NCBI GenBank assembly: GCA_964343975.1
Contig: CAYFLU010000002.1
Location: forward strand, 14,340 to 78,339
DNA: 64,000 nucleotides
Source of the DNA: SCUN01 sp964343975
GTDB taxonomy: Bacteria > Acidobacteriota > Vicinamibacteria > Vicinamibacterales > SCN-69-37
Direction of reading: 5' to 3'
Part shown: positions 43,475 through 52,580 of the stretch, piece after piece
How the letters are laid out: each line of letters opens with the position of its first letter
Position numbering within the stretch: position 1 is the first letter of the stretch
Program-made: the position numbers and the translations under genes
Notes under the pieces: model-generated
Databases searched by the model: none
Told to the model about the DNA's origin: nothing
The model's input: the letters and a program-made list of their open reading frames with translations, nothing else

Positions 43475-44608
43475 ATGCAGCGAAACCCTGTGCCGTTCAA
43501 TCGCCCCTCGCTGGCGGGCGCGGAGTTCGAGTACATGAAGGCCGCCATCGACGCCATGCAGATCTCGGGCAATGGTCCGTTCGGTCGTCGGTGTGAGCAA
43601 GCGCTCGAGGCCGCGATTGGTGCGCCGAAGGCGCTGTTGACGACCTCCTGCACGCACGCGATCGAGATGGCGGCGATGTTGCTCGACCTGCAGCCGGGCG
43701 ATGAGGTGATCGTGCCGGCCTTCACGTTCGTCACGACCGTCACGCCGTTCGTGCTGCGTGGCGCCACGCCGGTGTTCGTCGATGTCCGCCCGGATACGCT
43801 GAATCTCGACGAGCGTCTGGTGGCCGCGGCGATCACGCCGCGGACGCGCGCCATCGTGCCCGTGCACTATGCCGGTGTGGGATGCGAAATGGACGCGCTG
43901 CTCGACATCGCCCGCACGCACGGCCTGCGGGTGATCGAAGACAACGCGCATGGATTGTTCGGGGCCTACAAGGGGCGGCCGCTCGGCAGTCTCGGCGCCG
44001 CCTCGACGCTGTCCTTCCACGAAACGAAGAATTTCACGTGTGGCGAGGGCGGTGCGCTCGTCATCAATGAGCCGGCGTGGATTGAGCGCGCCGAGATCTT
44101 GCGCGAAAAGGGGACGGATCGCAGCCGGTTCTTTCGCGGGCAAGTCGACAAATACACATGGGTCGACATCGGCTCGAGCTATGTGCCGTCGGAGATTCTC
44201 GCGGCGTTCCTGCTCGCGCAACTGGAAGCGCGTGACGCGATCCAGGCCACGCGCGCCCGGCTGTGGCACACCTACAACGACGCGCTGGCAGGGTGGTGCG
44301 AATCCTCGGGTGTTCGTCGACCGTTCATTCCGGCTCACTGTGATCAGTCGTTCCACATGTTCTACCTGCTGTTTCCGTCGCTCGAGGACCGTCAGTGGGC
44401 CATTGTCCAGTTGAAGGCGCACGGCGTACAGGCCGTCTTTCACTATCAGGCGCTCCATTTGTCGGACATGGGGCAGAAGTTCGGTGGACGGCCGGGGCAG
44501 TGTCCGGTGACCGAAGGCCTCGCCGACCGGCTGCTGCGTCTGCCGTTCTACAACGCGTTGACGGCCGACCAACAGGCGCACGTGATCGAGGCTGTGCAGG
44601 CCTGTTGA
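43475..44608 (+). CDS. rffA: dTDP-4-amino-4,6-dideoxygalactose transaminase (RffA/WecE)
   Basis: A protein of 377 residues of the PLP-dependent DegT/DnrJ/EryC1 family. The motif SFHETKNFTCGEGG with the PLP lysine (K in ETKN) is specific to the RffA/WecE group, which makes the 4-amino sugar from dTDP-4-keto-6-deoxyglucose. IEDNAHGLFGAYKGRP holds the PLP aspartate. The start VPFNRPSLAGAEFEYM is also typical. The product would be a substrate for N-formyl- or N-acyltransferases, two or more of which lie in this locus. ATG 43475 is chosen; GTG 43469 is an alternative. Confidence 0.9.
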   Translation: MQRNPVPFNRPSLAGAEFEYMKAAIDAMQISGNGPFGRRCEQALEAAIGAPKALLTTSCTHAIEMAAMLLDLQPGDEVIVPAFTFVTTVTPFVLRGATPVFVDVRPDTLNLDERLVAAAITPRTRAIVPVHYAGVGCEMDALLDIARTHGLRVIEDNAHGLFGAYKGRPLGSLGAASTLSFHETKNFTCGEGGALVINEPAWIERAEILREKGTDRSRFFRGQVDKYTWVDIGSSYVPSEILAAFLLAQLEARDAIQATRARLWHTYNDALAGWCESSGVRRPFIPAHCDQSFHMFYLLFPSLEDRQWAIVQLKAHGVQAVFHYQALHLSDMGQKFGGRPGQCPVTEGLADRLLRLPFYNALTADQQAHVIEAVQAC

Positions 44609-45870
44609 TGACATCGGCCGTGCCGCGTCGAGGGCGTCTCGACCTGTGGGGGCTGTTTGCGGGCGCGCTAGCGGTTCGTGTCCTGGCCGCGCTCGTGCTC
44701 GACGGCTATCGCCATCCGGGACTGAACGAATACGAGGACATCGCGCGAAGCGTGGTGGCGGGGACGGGGTACCGCTTCTACCATCTCGGCGTCTGGTACT
44801 ACTCGTTTGCGGCGCCGCTCTTCGGTGGGATCTGCGCCGCCATCTACTGGCTGGGCGGGACGGTCGGCACGGTCGTCGCGCTGCAGGGCATCGTGAGTGC
44901 GGCCCATGCGGTTCTGATCGCGGTCATGGCCGAGCGGCTGTTCGCATCGCGCCGCGCCGGTTGGCTGGCCGGGGCTTTGATGGCCGTCCATCCGGGATTG
45001 ACGGTCTACGCGTCAGGAAAAGCGCACGATCTGACGTTCGATGCGCTCTTCTTCACACTCATTCTTTTCTTCTGTTGGCGGCTGCACGAGCGTCCGACCG
45101 TCGGTCGCGCGATCGCCGCGGGGGTCATCGTCGGGATCGGCGCCCATTCGCGTGGCACTGCGGTCGTGTTCCTGCCGGTGGCCGCGGTGTGGATGCTGTG
45201 GTGTCATCGCCACGGGGCGTGGCGGCACTACCTCGCACGCATGGTGGTGGCGGGGCTCTGTGCGGTGGCGGTCATCACGCCCTGGGCGACGCGCAATATC
45301 CGCATCCACCACGCGTTCGTGTGGATGCTGACGACCGACGGCGAAAGCCTGTGGGACGGCAACAACCCGAATGCGACCGGGCATTCGTATGCGAGGCCGG
45401 ATCAGTTGGTGCTCGACCTGCTGCCGCCGGCGGCCTACAAGGAAATGCGCTCGCAGCCGAATGAGTTGGCGCAGTCGCGGTGGTTCACCGACCAGGCGCT
45501 GTCCTTCGTCCGCGAGCATCCCGGGTGGGCCGCCAAGCTCTATGCGATGAAGTTCTACGCGTTCTGGTGGTTCAGTCCGCAGATCGGAACACTCTACGCG
45601 CGGAGCTGGTTGCTGGCCTACCAAGCGTTCTATGCCGGCGTACTCGTGCTCGCCGCTCTGGGCGTGCGGTCGGTGATCGTCGGCGGCACGCCCGCCCGGC
45701 GGCAGGAGCTGGTGCTGCTCGGATTGTTCCTGCTGGCGCTATCGGCGTTGCAAAGCGCGTACTACGTCGAGGGGCGGCATCGGTGGGCCATCGAGCCGTT
45801 GCTCCTGATCGTTGCCGGAGGTGGCGCGGCGTGGTGGTGGGATGCGATGCGAAGGCGTTCGTCGTCGTGA
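44608..45870 (+). CDS. GT39/ArnT-like membrane glycosyltransferase
   Basis: A protein of 420 residues with about 9-11 hydrophobic helices. The first periplasmic loop has HPGLNEYEDIARSVVAGTGY, like the D/E-x-Y region of GT-C enzymes (family 39/83) that take a sugar from a polyprenyl-phosphate donor. A later periplasmic loop contains TDGESLWDGNNPN. It would add a sugar outside the inner membrane. ATG 44608 overlaps the aminotransferase stop by one base, and the stop overlaps the next GT4 by 4 bases. Confidence 0.78.
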   Translation: MTSAVPRRGRLDLWGLFAGALAVRVLAALVLDGYRHPGLNEYEDIARSVVAGTGYRFYHLGVWYYSFAAPLFGGICAAIYWLGGTVGTVVALQGIVSAAHAVLIAVMAERLFASRRAGWLAGALMAVHPGLTVYASGKAHDLTFDALFFTLILFFCWRLHERPTVGRAIAAGVIVGIGAHSRGTAVVFLPVAAVWMLWCHRHGAWRHYLARMVVAGLCAVAVITPWATRNIRIHHAFVWMLTTDGESLWDGNNPNATGHSYARPDQLVLDLLPPAAYKEMRSQPNELAQSRWFTDQALSFVREHPGWAAKLYAMKFYAFWWFSPQIGTLYARSWLLAYQAFYAGVLVLAALGVRSVIVGGTPARRQELVLLGLFLLALSALQSAYYVEGRHRWAIEPLLLIVAGGGAAWWWDAMRRRSSS

Positions 45871-47051
45871 GTGACCGCGCGGCGCGGCCGGGCGTGCTGA
45901 TGGTGACTGGCGCGTACGACCCCGAGATGAGCGGCGCGGGCTTGCAGTGTCGCCAGCTGATCCGTGAGATCCGGTCCGCCGTCGACTGCGGTGTACTGAC
46001 CACCGTGACCGATCCGTCGCTGCCGCTGGATGACGAACGCGACGGAATTCCCGTGTGGCGTGTGCCCGTGGATCCGTCGCGGTTTTCATCCAAGGTGCGC
46101 GCCGCGTGGCGGATGTGCCGGATTCTGTGGCGGACACGGCGCCGGTTCCACATCCTGCACTTCCACGGGTTCTCGCAAAAGACCGTTCTGGCCATTGTGA
46201 TCGGCCGCTGCCTCGGCAAAGCCATCGTGATCAAGCTCACGTCGGTCGGTCACGATGATCCGATGTCGATGCGGGCGCGCGGCGCGCTGGCGAACTGGTG
46301 CTATCGCCAGGCGACGATGTTCTTCGGTGTGAGCCCGCGGTTCGCGGAGCTGTATCGCGAGGCGGGACTGCCACCGCAGCGGTTCTGCCTCATTCCGAAT
46401 GGCGTGGATCTGGCGCGGTTCTCGCCGGCCTCGTCAGACGCGAGATCCGCACTCCGGGCGCGCGTCGGCGTGCCGCGGCACGCGTGGGTCACGTTGTTTG
46501 TCGGTTTCTTTTCCCACGAGAAATGTCCCGACGTGTTGTTTGAGGCGTGGCTGCCGATGGCGCAACGAGACCCCCATCAGGTGCTCGTGCTGGTCGGCGC
46601 GACCCGGTCGGCCTATTACGAGGTCGATCCGGCACTGGCTGACGGCATTCGAAGCCGCGCCGCGGATGCCGGTGTGGGCGACCGGGTGATCTGGGTCGAG
46701 CGCACGGCGTGCATTGAGGACTATCACCGGGCCGCCGATGTCTTCGTGTTGCCGTCCACCCGTGAAGGTCTCCCGAACGCCTTGCTCGAGGCGATGGCGT
46801 GTGGCACGGCGTGTGTCGCCACGCGACTGCCCGGCGTCACCGATCGTCTCATCGACGACGGCCGAGAGGGGCGCCTCGTGCCCCCGCGCGATGTCGCGGC
46901 GCTGGCCGACGCGTTGACCGCGTTGGCGGCGGATGCCGAGACGGCGCGCGCGTGGGGCATGCGTGCGCGCGCACGGGTGGCGCAGGAGTTCAGCGCGAAG
47001 GCCATGGGCGCGGCGTATGTCGCGGCCTATGCGCGTGTGGTGACGCACTGA
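45867..47051 (+). CDS. Family 4 glycosyltransferase
   Basis: A protein of 394 residues from GTG 45867. It has VLMVTGAYDPEMSGAGLQCR (GT-B glycine loop), FHGFSQKTV, IPNGVDLARFSPA and the donor motif VFVLPSTREGLPNALLEAMA followed by CGTACVATRLPGVTDRLIDDG. This is a complete GT4 enzyme of usual length. No membrane helices, so it acts on the cytoplasmic face. GTGA overlap upstream and TGATG overlap with the second asnB. Confidence 0.88.
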   Translation: MSDRAARPGVLMVTGAYDPEMSGAGLQCRQLIREIRSAVDCGVLTTVTDPSLPLDDERDGIPVWRVPVDPSRFSSKVRAAWRMCRILWRTRRRFHILHFHGFSQKTVLAIVIGRCLGKAIVIKLTSVGHDDPMSMRARGALANWCYRQATMFFGVSPRFAELYREAGLPPQRFCLIPNGVDLARFSPASSDARSALRARVGVPRHAWVTLFVGFFSHEKCPDVLFEAWLPMAQRDPHQVLVLVGATRSAYYEVDPALADGIRSRAADAGVGDRVIWVERTACIEDYHRAADVFVLPSTREGLPNALLEAMACGTACVATRLPGVTDRLIDDGREGRLVPPRDVAALADALTALAADAETARAWGMRARARVAQEFSAKAMGAAYVAAYARVVTH

Positions 47052-48892
47052 TGTGCGGCATTGCCGGCCTCGCGCACTTTGATGGCACCGTGCCGGACGA
47101 GGCGCTGGTGTCGCGCATGTGCGATGCGTTGCGACATCGCGGGCCTGATGACGCCGGGGTGGTGGTCTCGACGGGGAGCGCGTCGGGCGGCGCGGCGGCG
47201 TTGGGCAATCGCCGGCTGAGCATTGTCGACGTGGCGGGCGGACACCAGCCGATCAGCAACGAGACCGGCGAGATCTGGACCGTCCTCAATGGCGAGATTT
47301 ACAACCATGCCGAGTTGCGGACGCGGCTGGAGGGACTCGGACATCGATTCGCCACGCGCGCCGACACGGAAGTGATCGTGCACGCCTACGAGCAGTACGG
47401 CGAGGCGTGTGTGCAGCACCTCGACGGGATGTTCGCGTTCGCGATCTGGGATCGCCGGGCGGAGCGGTTGTTGCTTGCGCGTGACCGGTTCGGCAAGAAG
47501 CCGCTCTGCTATTGGGCCCACGGGGCCCGCCTGGCCTTCGCCTCGGAATTGCAGAGTCTGCTGTGCGTCCCCGGGATTGCACGCGACCTCGACGGCATCG
47601 CGCTCGGCGACTACCTCGCGTACATGGCCATTCCGGCGCCGCGGACGATCTACCGGCATGTCAAGAAGTTGCCGCCGGCGCATGTGCTCACCGCCGACCG
47701 ACGCGGGATCGAGGTCCGTCGGTACTGGCAGCTGCGCTTCGCGCCGAAGGTGCGCATCAGCGAGACGGAGGCCGTCGAGGAGATTCGCACACGTCTGGCG
47801 GCGGCGGTCGATCGTCGCCTGATGAGTGAGGTGCCGCTGGGCGCGTTCTTGAGTGGCGGCGTCGATTCAAGTGCGGTGGTCGCCATGATGGCGCGCCATG
47901 GACGGAATGTGCGGACGTTCTCGATCGGATTTGAAGAGGCGGCGTACGATGAACTGCCGTATGCCCGTCGCGTGGCGGCGCACTTCGGATGCACGCACGA
48001 AGAGTTCGTCGTGCGACCGGATGCGGTCGAGATCCTGCCGAGATTGATCCGTCATTTTGGCGAGCCGTTTGCCGATTCGTCCGCGATTCCCACGGCGTAT
48101 CTGGCCGCGCGCACCAGAGTCCATGTGGCCGTGGCCTTGAGCGGCGATGGCGGTGACGAGATCTTTGCCGGCTACGGGCGGCATCGCGCGAACTGGCTGG
48201 CGGAGCAGCGGTCGGTCCGGCTCCTGGCCGTCCTGGCGCGACGCGCTGGAGTCTCCGGGCGGTCGCGGGCCGGGCGCTTTCTCAACGCCGCAGCGGTGGA
48301 TCGCGCGGACCGGTATCAACGTTGGGCCGGCGTCTGCACGCCGGACCTGATTCGCGCCATGGCGCCGCCGGCCGCCGACGGTCAAGCGGCGGTGCGGGCC
48401 GCGTACGCGGAGGCGGCCGCGCTCGATGCCGTGGATGCCATGCTGTCGGTGGACACGAACGTGTATCTGCCCACGGATCTGCTCGTGAAGATGGACATCA
48501 CCACGATGGCGGCGTCACTCGAAGCGCGTTCGCCGTTGCTGGACACCGCGCTCGCCGAGTTCGTGGCGTCGTTGCCGTCCGACCTGAAGTTGCGCCGGGG
48601 ACGCACCAAACACCTGTTGAAGGCGGCCATGGCAGGCCTGCTCCCCGACGACATCCTCGATCGACGGAAACGCGGGTTCGCGGTGCCCATTGGCGCGTGG
48701 CTGCGCGGACCGCTTTACGACTTCGCCGCGGCGCATCTCGAGTCGTCCGCGGCGGCAGCGGGTGGGTGGCTACACCAGCCGGCACTGACGGCGCTGCTGG
48801 CCGAGCATCGCACGGGCGCGCGGGACCATGCGCACCAGCTTTGGGCCCTCTTGGTGCTCGAACTTTGGTACCGTACGTCGGTAGCGGTATGA
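47051..48892 (+). CDS. asnB: Glutamine-hydrolysing asparagine synthase family amidotransferase (copy 2)
   Basis: A protein of 613 residues starting MCGIAGLAHF with nucleophile C2. RRLSIVDVAGGHQP, LNGEIYN and RADTEVI complete the glutaminase site, and the PP-loop is FLSGGVDSSAVV. It is the same length as copy 1 but clearly divergent (for example VRTFSIGFEEAAYDELPYAR), so it is not a recent duplication. Proteins of this type in polysaccharide loci next to GT4 and polyprenyl enzymes probably amidate a sugar acid or the acyl part of the glycan. It overlaps the next gene by 4 bases. Confidence 0.9.
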   Translation: MCGIAGLAHFDGTVPDEALVSRMCDALRHRGPDDAGVVVSTGSASGGAAALGNRRLSIVDVAGGHQPISNETGEIWTVLNGEIYNHAELRTRLEGLGHRFATRADTEVIVHAYEQYGEACVQHLDGMFAFAIWDRRAERLLLARDRFGKKPLCYWAHGARLAFASELQSLLCVPGIARDLDGIALGDYLAYMAIPAPRTIYRHVKKLPPAHVLTADRRGIEVRRYWQLRFAPKVRISETEAVEEIRTRLAAAVDRRLMSEVPLGAFLSGGVDSSAVVAMMARHGRNVRTFSIGFEEAAYDELPYARRVAAHFGCTHEEFVVRPDAVEILPRLIRHFGEPFADSSAIPTAYLAARTRVHVAVALSGDGGDEIFAGYGRHRANWLAEQRSVRLLAVLARRAGVSGRSRAGRFLNAAAVDRADRYQRWAGVCTPDLIRAMAPPAADGQAAVRAAYAEAAALDAVDAMLSVDTNVYLPTDLLVKMDITTMAASLEARSPLLDTALAEFVASLPSDLKLRRGRTKHLLKAAMAGLLPDDILDRRKRGFAVPIGAWLRGPLYDFAAAHLESSAAAAGGWLHQPALTALLAEHRTGARDHAHQLWALLVLELWYRTSVAV

Positions 48893-50745
48893 CCGAAGGC
48901 CCTCTCCTGCAGAACCGGGACATCGTGTGCCTGTCGTCGATTGATTGGCATTTCATCTGGCAGGGCCATCAGGAAATCATGTCGGCGCTAGCCGCCAACG
49001 GCAACCGGGTGTTGTTTGTTGAAAACACCGGGCTCCGTCGGCCGTCGTTCAAGGACATGCCGCGTTTGCGCAAGCGGATGACGAACTGGTGGCGCAGCAC
49101 GAAAGGATTCCGTCAGGAGCGGCCGAACTTGTTCGTCCACTCCCCGATGATCCTGCCGTTTCCGTACTCCCGTCTGGCGCGCGCGGTCAATCGCTGGCTG
49201 ATGCGACGGTCACTCTCGCGTTGGATGAATGCGGCAGGTTTCGGGCGGCCGATTGTCTGGACATTCCTGCCGACGCCGCTCGTGCAGGATGTGATCTGGG
49301 ATCTCGACCCCTTCGTGACGATCTACTACTGCATCGACGATCTCGCGTCGAGTTCGCCGGGGGCGTGGCGCATCGCCGCACCGGAAACGCGTCTCTTCAA
49401 GAGTGCTGATCTCGTCTTCGTCACCTCCGAGAAGCTGCGTCAGCGCGCCGCACAGTTCACCGACCGCGTTCACTTGTTTCCCTTCGCCGTCAGTTTTGCG
49501 AAGTTCGACAAGGTCCGCGAAGAGGACGGCGGGATCCCGGAGGATCTGGCCGCGCTGCCGCGGCCCATTGCCGGCTATGTTGGCGGCATCCATCAGTGGA
49601 TCGACTTCGACCTGTTGCGCGCCACTGCGGAGGCCATGCCGGATGTGACGTTTGCGCTGGTCGGTCCACAGCACGCCGACGCGTCGCGGCTCGCCGGCGT
49701 GCCGAACGTGCATCTGCTCGGCCAACGTCCTCATGATGACGTCCCGCGCTACATCAAAGGCTTTGACGTCGGGCTCGTGCCCTATGTGCGCAACGAATAC
49801 ACGGCGAACGTCTATCCGACGAAGCTGAACGAGTATCTGGCGATGGGCATTCCGGTCGTCGCCACCGATCTGCCAGAGATCCGGCGCTTCAATGCCGACC
49901 ATGACGATGCCGTGGCGGTGGCGCCGACGGCGGAGGCCTTTACACGCGCTGTGCGTAGCGCCCTGGCCGGCTCGACCCCGGAGGTGCGTGCGGCGCGGGT
50001 CTCGATCGCCCGCCGGAATAGCTGGTCCGGCCGTATTGCGCAGATGTCCGCACTGATCGAGGGCGTGATTGCCCGCCGACGGAGCGAGCGGTCATGGGAA
50101 CTGCGCCTGCGCCGGCTGTATCGAGCCGCGCGTCGTCGGGTCGTCTGGGGCGGCGGTGCCCTGTTACTGACGTTCCTCCTCTTGTTCCAGACGAATTTGC
50201 CGTGGTGGCTCGCCGCGCCGCTGCGCCAGGCCGCAGCCCCTCAGGCCGCCGATGCCATCGTCGTGTTTGCCGGCGGCGTGGGCGAGTCGGGGTTGGCGGG
50301 AGGCGGGTATCAGGAGCGCGTGAAGGAAGCGATCGATCTCTATCGTGCCGGCTACGCCACGCACATTCTCTTTTCGTCGGGCTACGTGGGGCCGTTTCGC
50401 GAGGCCGAGATCATGCGCGACCTGGCCGTGACCGTCGGAAATATTCCCGCCGAGGCGATCGCACTCGAGACGAACGCGGCCAACACGCGCGAGAACGTGC
50501 TCTTCAGCCGGCAGATCCTCACGCAGCACCAGTGGCGCCGCATCTTGCTGGTGAGTTCGCCGTATCATATGCGCCGGGCCTTGCTGACGTGGCGCAAGCT
50601 GGCGCCGGAGATCTCGGTCGTTCCCACGCCGGTCTCGCTGAGCCAGTTCTATACCCATGATCGTGGCGCGTCGGTCGAGCAGTTGCGCGGGCTCTTGCAA
50701 GAGTACGTGGCGATCCTTGTCTATTGGTGGAAAGGCTGGATCTGA
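48889..50745 (+). CDS. Fusion of a GT4 glycosyltransferase with a YdcF/ElyC-like (DUF218) domain
   Basis: A protein of 618 residues. Residues 1-400 are a GT-B enzyme with DIVCLSSIDWHFIWQGHQE, a GYVGGIHQWIDFDLL hinge and KGFDVGLVPYVRNEYTANVY plus PTKLNEYLAMGIPVVATDL. A hydrophobic helix (about 420-437) then leads to a YdcF/SanA/ElyC-type domain (about 445-600) with AIVVFAGGVGES, ALETNAANTRENVLFS and SSPYHMRRALLTW. Topology would place the YdcF part in the periplasm and the GT in the cytoplasm. ElyC-type proteins affect undecaprenyl-phosphate and envelope integrity. ATG 48889 overlaps asnB by 4 bases. Confidence 0.8.
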   Translation: MTEGPLLQNRDIVCLSSIDWHFIWQGHQEIMSALAANGNRVLFVENTGLRRPSFKDMPRLRKRMTNWWRSTKGFRQERPNLFVHSPMILPFPYSRLARAVNRWLMRRSLSRWMNAAGFGRPIVWTFLPTPLVQDVIWDLDPFVTIYYCIDDLASSSPGAWRIAAPETRLFKSADLVFVTSEKLRQRAAQFTDRVHLFPFAVSFAKFDKVREEDGGIPEDLAALPRPIAGYVGGIHQWIDFDLLRATAEAMPDVTFALVGPQHADASRLAGVPNVHLLGQRPHDDVPRYIKGFDVGLVPYVRNEYTANVYPTKLNEYLAMGIPVVATDLPEIRRFNADHDDAVAVAPTAEAFTRAVRSALAGSTPEVRAARVSIARRNSWSGRIAQMSALIEGVIARRRSERSWELRLRRLYRAARRRVVWGGGALLLTFLLLFQTNLPWWLAAPLRQAAAPQAADAIVVFAGGVGESGLAGGGYQERVKEAIDLYRAGYATHILFSSGYVGPFREAEIMRDLAVTVGNIPAEAIALETNAANTRENVLFSRQILTQHQWRRILLVSSPYHMRRALLTWRKLAPEISVVPTPVSLSQFYTHDRGASVEQLRGLLQEYVAILVYWWKGWI

Positions 50746-52578
50746 GTGCGATTCGTCCTGTACCCGTTTCTGGCAGCCTTCAGCGCGGCGTTGGTGCTCG
50801 TGCCGGTGGCGCGCGCCGTGGCCATCCGGTTCGGGGCCGTGGCCCAGCCGAAACAGGACCGGTGGCACCAAAAGCCGACCGCGCTCTTTGGCGGCGTCGC
50901 CATTGCGTTGGCCGCACTTGGCACGGCGGTGTACTTCGACGGCGTGCGGAGCCAGCCGGCCCTGCTCGTGTGTGCCGCCGGGATGTTCCTGTTTGGCCTG
51001 GCGGATGACCTGCTTGGCGTGAAGCCCGCCACCAAGCTCATCGCGCAGCTGTCGATCGGATCGGTCTTTCTGTTCCTTCACTATCGTCTCGGTTGGTCGC
51101 ACTCGATCACGCTCGATAGCGTCCTGACCTTGTTCTGGTTGGCCGGCATCGTCAACGCGTTCAATCTGCTCGACAACATGGACGGGCTGTGCGCCGGCGT
51201 GGCGGTCGTGGCGGCCGCGGCGTTCATCGTGAATTTCCATCCCGTCACGCCGGGCCAGCCGACCTTCTATATGGTGCGCTACGCGGCGGCGGTGGCCGGC
51301 GCTGCACTGGGGTTCCTCGTCTACAACGCGAAGCCGGCCTCAATTTTCATGGGCGACAGCGGGAGCCTCTTTCTCGGCCTGAGCCTCGCCGCGATGGCAC
51401 TGCAGCCTGGCGCGTCGCTGGTGTCGCCGATCGTGCCGGCCACGGGGTTGGGCGTGAAGTTCCTCACGGTCGTGCTCGTTCCGATCGCGATCCTGCTCGT
51501 TCCGATCTTCGACACGTCGCTCGTGACGGTGGCCCGCCTGCTGTCGGGACGCTCGGCATCTGTGGGCGGCCGGGATCATTCGTCGCACCGGCTCGTGGCG
51601 ATCGGGCTGTCGGAACGCGCGGCCGTCGCCGTGCTGTGGGGGCTGGCCGCGCTTGCTGGTGCCGTCGGTGTGATCGTGCGCCACTCCAGTGAGAGCTGGT
51701 CGATTCTCGCGGCGTTCGTGTTCTTCGTCTCGACGGTGCTGTTCGCCGTGTACCTCACGCGGGTGAAGGTCTACGCGGAGGGCGATCTGACGTTGCTGAC
51801 GCAAGGTCGCATGACGCCGGTCGTGACTGAGATCTTCCAGCGTCGTCGGGCGGCCGAAGTGCTCCTGGACTTCTGCCTCGTGGTCACGGCCTACTACAGC
51901 GCGTACCGGTTGCACTTTGATGACCGTGCGTTCGTGGCCAACTTCTTTGCGTTCATCAACACGCTGCCGCTCGTGGTCGGTGTGCAGATGGTCACGTTCT
52001 TCATCGTCGGATCGTATCGGGGTGTCTGGAAGCATTTCGGGCTGGCCGACGTCCTGTCGTTCGCACGGTCGGTGTTTGTCGGCACCGTGGTGGCGCAGTT
52101 GGCGGTCCTGTATCTCTACCGCTTTCAGGGGTACTCTCGCGCCGTCTTCGCGATCCACGCGGTGCTGCTCATGGTGCTGTTGGTGGGATCGCGCGCATCG
52201 TTCCGCCTGTTGAGTGACTTCGCCCATCGGCAGCGGCAGAGCGGCCATCGCCTGGTCATTTATGGCGCGGGAGATGGCGGGGTGCTGGCGCTCCGTGAAC
52301 TACTCTCGCATCCGACCACGACCTACAAGGTGCTCGGTTTTGTGGATGACGATCCGCTGAAGCGGCGCGTGCGTCTGCATGGCTATCCCGTGCTCGGCGG
52401 CTCCGACAGGCTGATCGCAATGATTGAAGCGAAGGAACTCGATAGCGTCGTCATCAGCGCGCGCACCTTCGATGAATTCCGCCAGCGTCAACTCGAGCGG
52501 TTGTGCCGCGAACACGGGGTGTCACTGTCGAGACTACGCGTCGATCTCGAGTCGCTCGTCGCCGACGCCGCGTCGTGA
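50746..52578 (+). CDS. WecA/MraY-like polyprenyl-phosphate sugar-phosphate transferase fused to a FlaA1-N-like Rossmann domain
   Basis: A protein of 610 residues. Residues 1-330 have PNPT motifs: FGLADDLLGVKP, NAFNLLDNMDGL, FMGDSGSLFLG and GRDHSSHRL, so it should link a sugar 1-phosphate to undecaprenyl phosphate and start the glycan. Residues about 340-490 add several membrane helices, and 501-600 is a nucleotide-binding Rossmann unit (LVIYGAGDGGVLALRELL, GFVDDDPLKR) like the N-terminus of PglF/WbpM/FlaA1 dehydratases, but the catalytic epimerase domain is absent. GTG 50746 follows the preceding TGA directly. The fusion is unusual. Confidence 0.83.
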   Translation: MRFVLYPFLAAFSAALVLVPVARAVAIRFGAVAQPKQDRWHQKPTALFGGVAIALAALGTAVYFDGVRSQPALLVCAAGMFLFGLADDLLGVKPATKLIAQLSIGSVFLFLHYRLGWSHSITLDSVLTLFWLAGIVNAFNLLDNMDGLCAGVAVVAAAAFIVNFHPVTPGQPTFYMVRYAAAVAGAALGFLVYNAKPASIFMGDSGSLFLGLSLAAMALQPGASLVSPIVPATGLGVKFLTVVLVPIAILLVPIFDTSLVTVARLLSGRSASVGGRDHSSHRLVAIGLSERAAVAVLWGLAALAGAVGVIVRHSSESWSILAAFVFFVSTVLFAVYLTRVKVYAEGDLTLLTQGRMTPVVTEIFQRRRAAEVLLDFCLVVTAYYSAYRLHFDDRAFVANFFAFINTLPLVVGVQMVTFFIVGSYRGVWKHFGLADVLSFARSVFVGTVVAQLAVLYLYRFQGYSRAVFAIHAVLLMVLLVGSRASFRLLSDFAHRQRQSGHRLVIYGAGDGGVLALRELLSHPTTTYKVLGFVDDDPLKRRVRLHGYPVLGGSDRLIAMIEAKELDSVVISARTFDEFRQRQLERLCREHGVSLSRLRVDLESLVADAAS

Positions 52579-52580
52579 CA

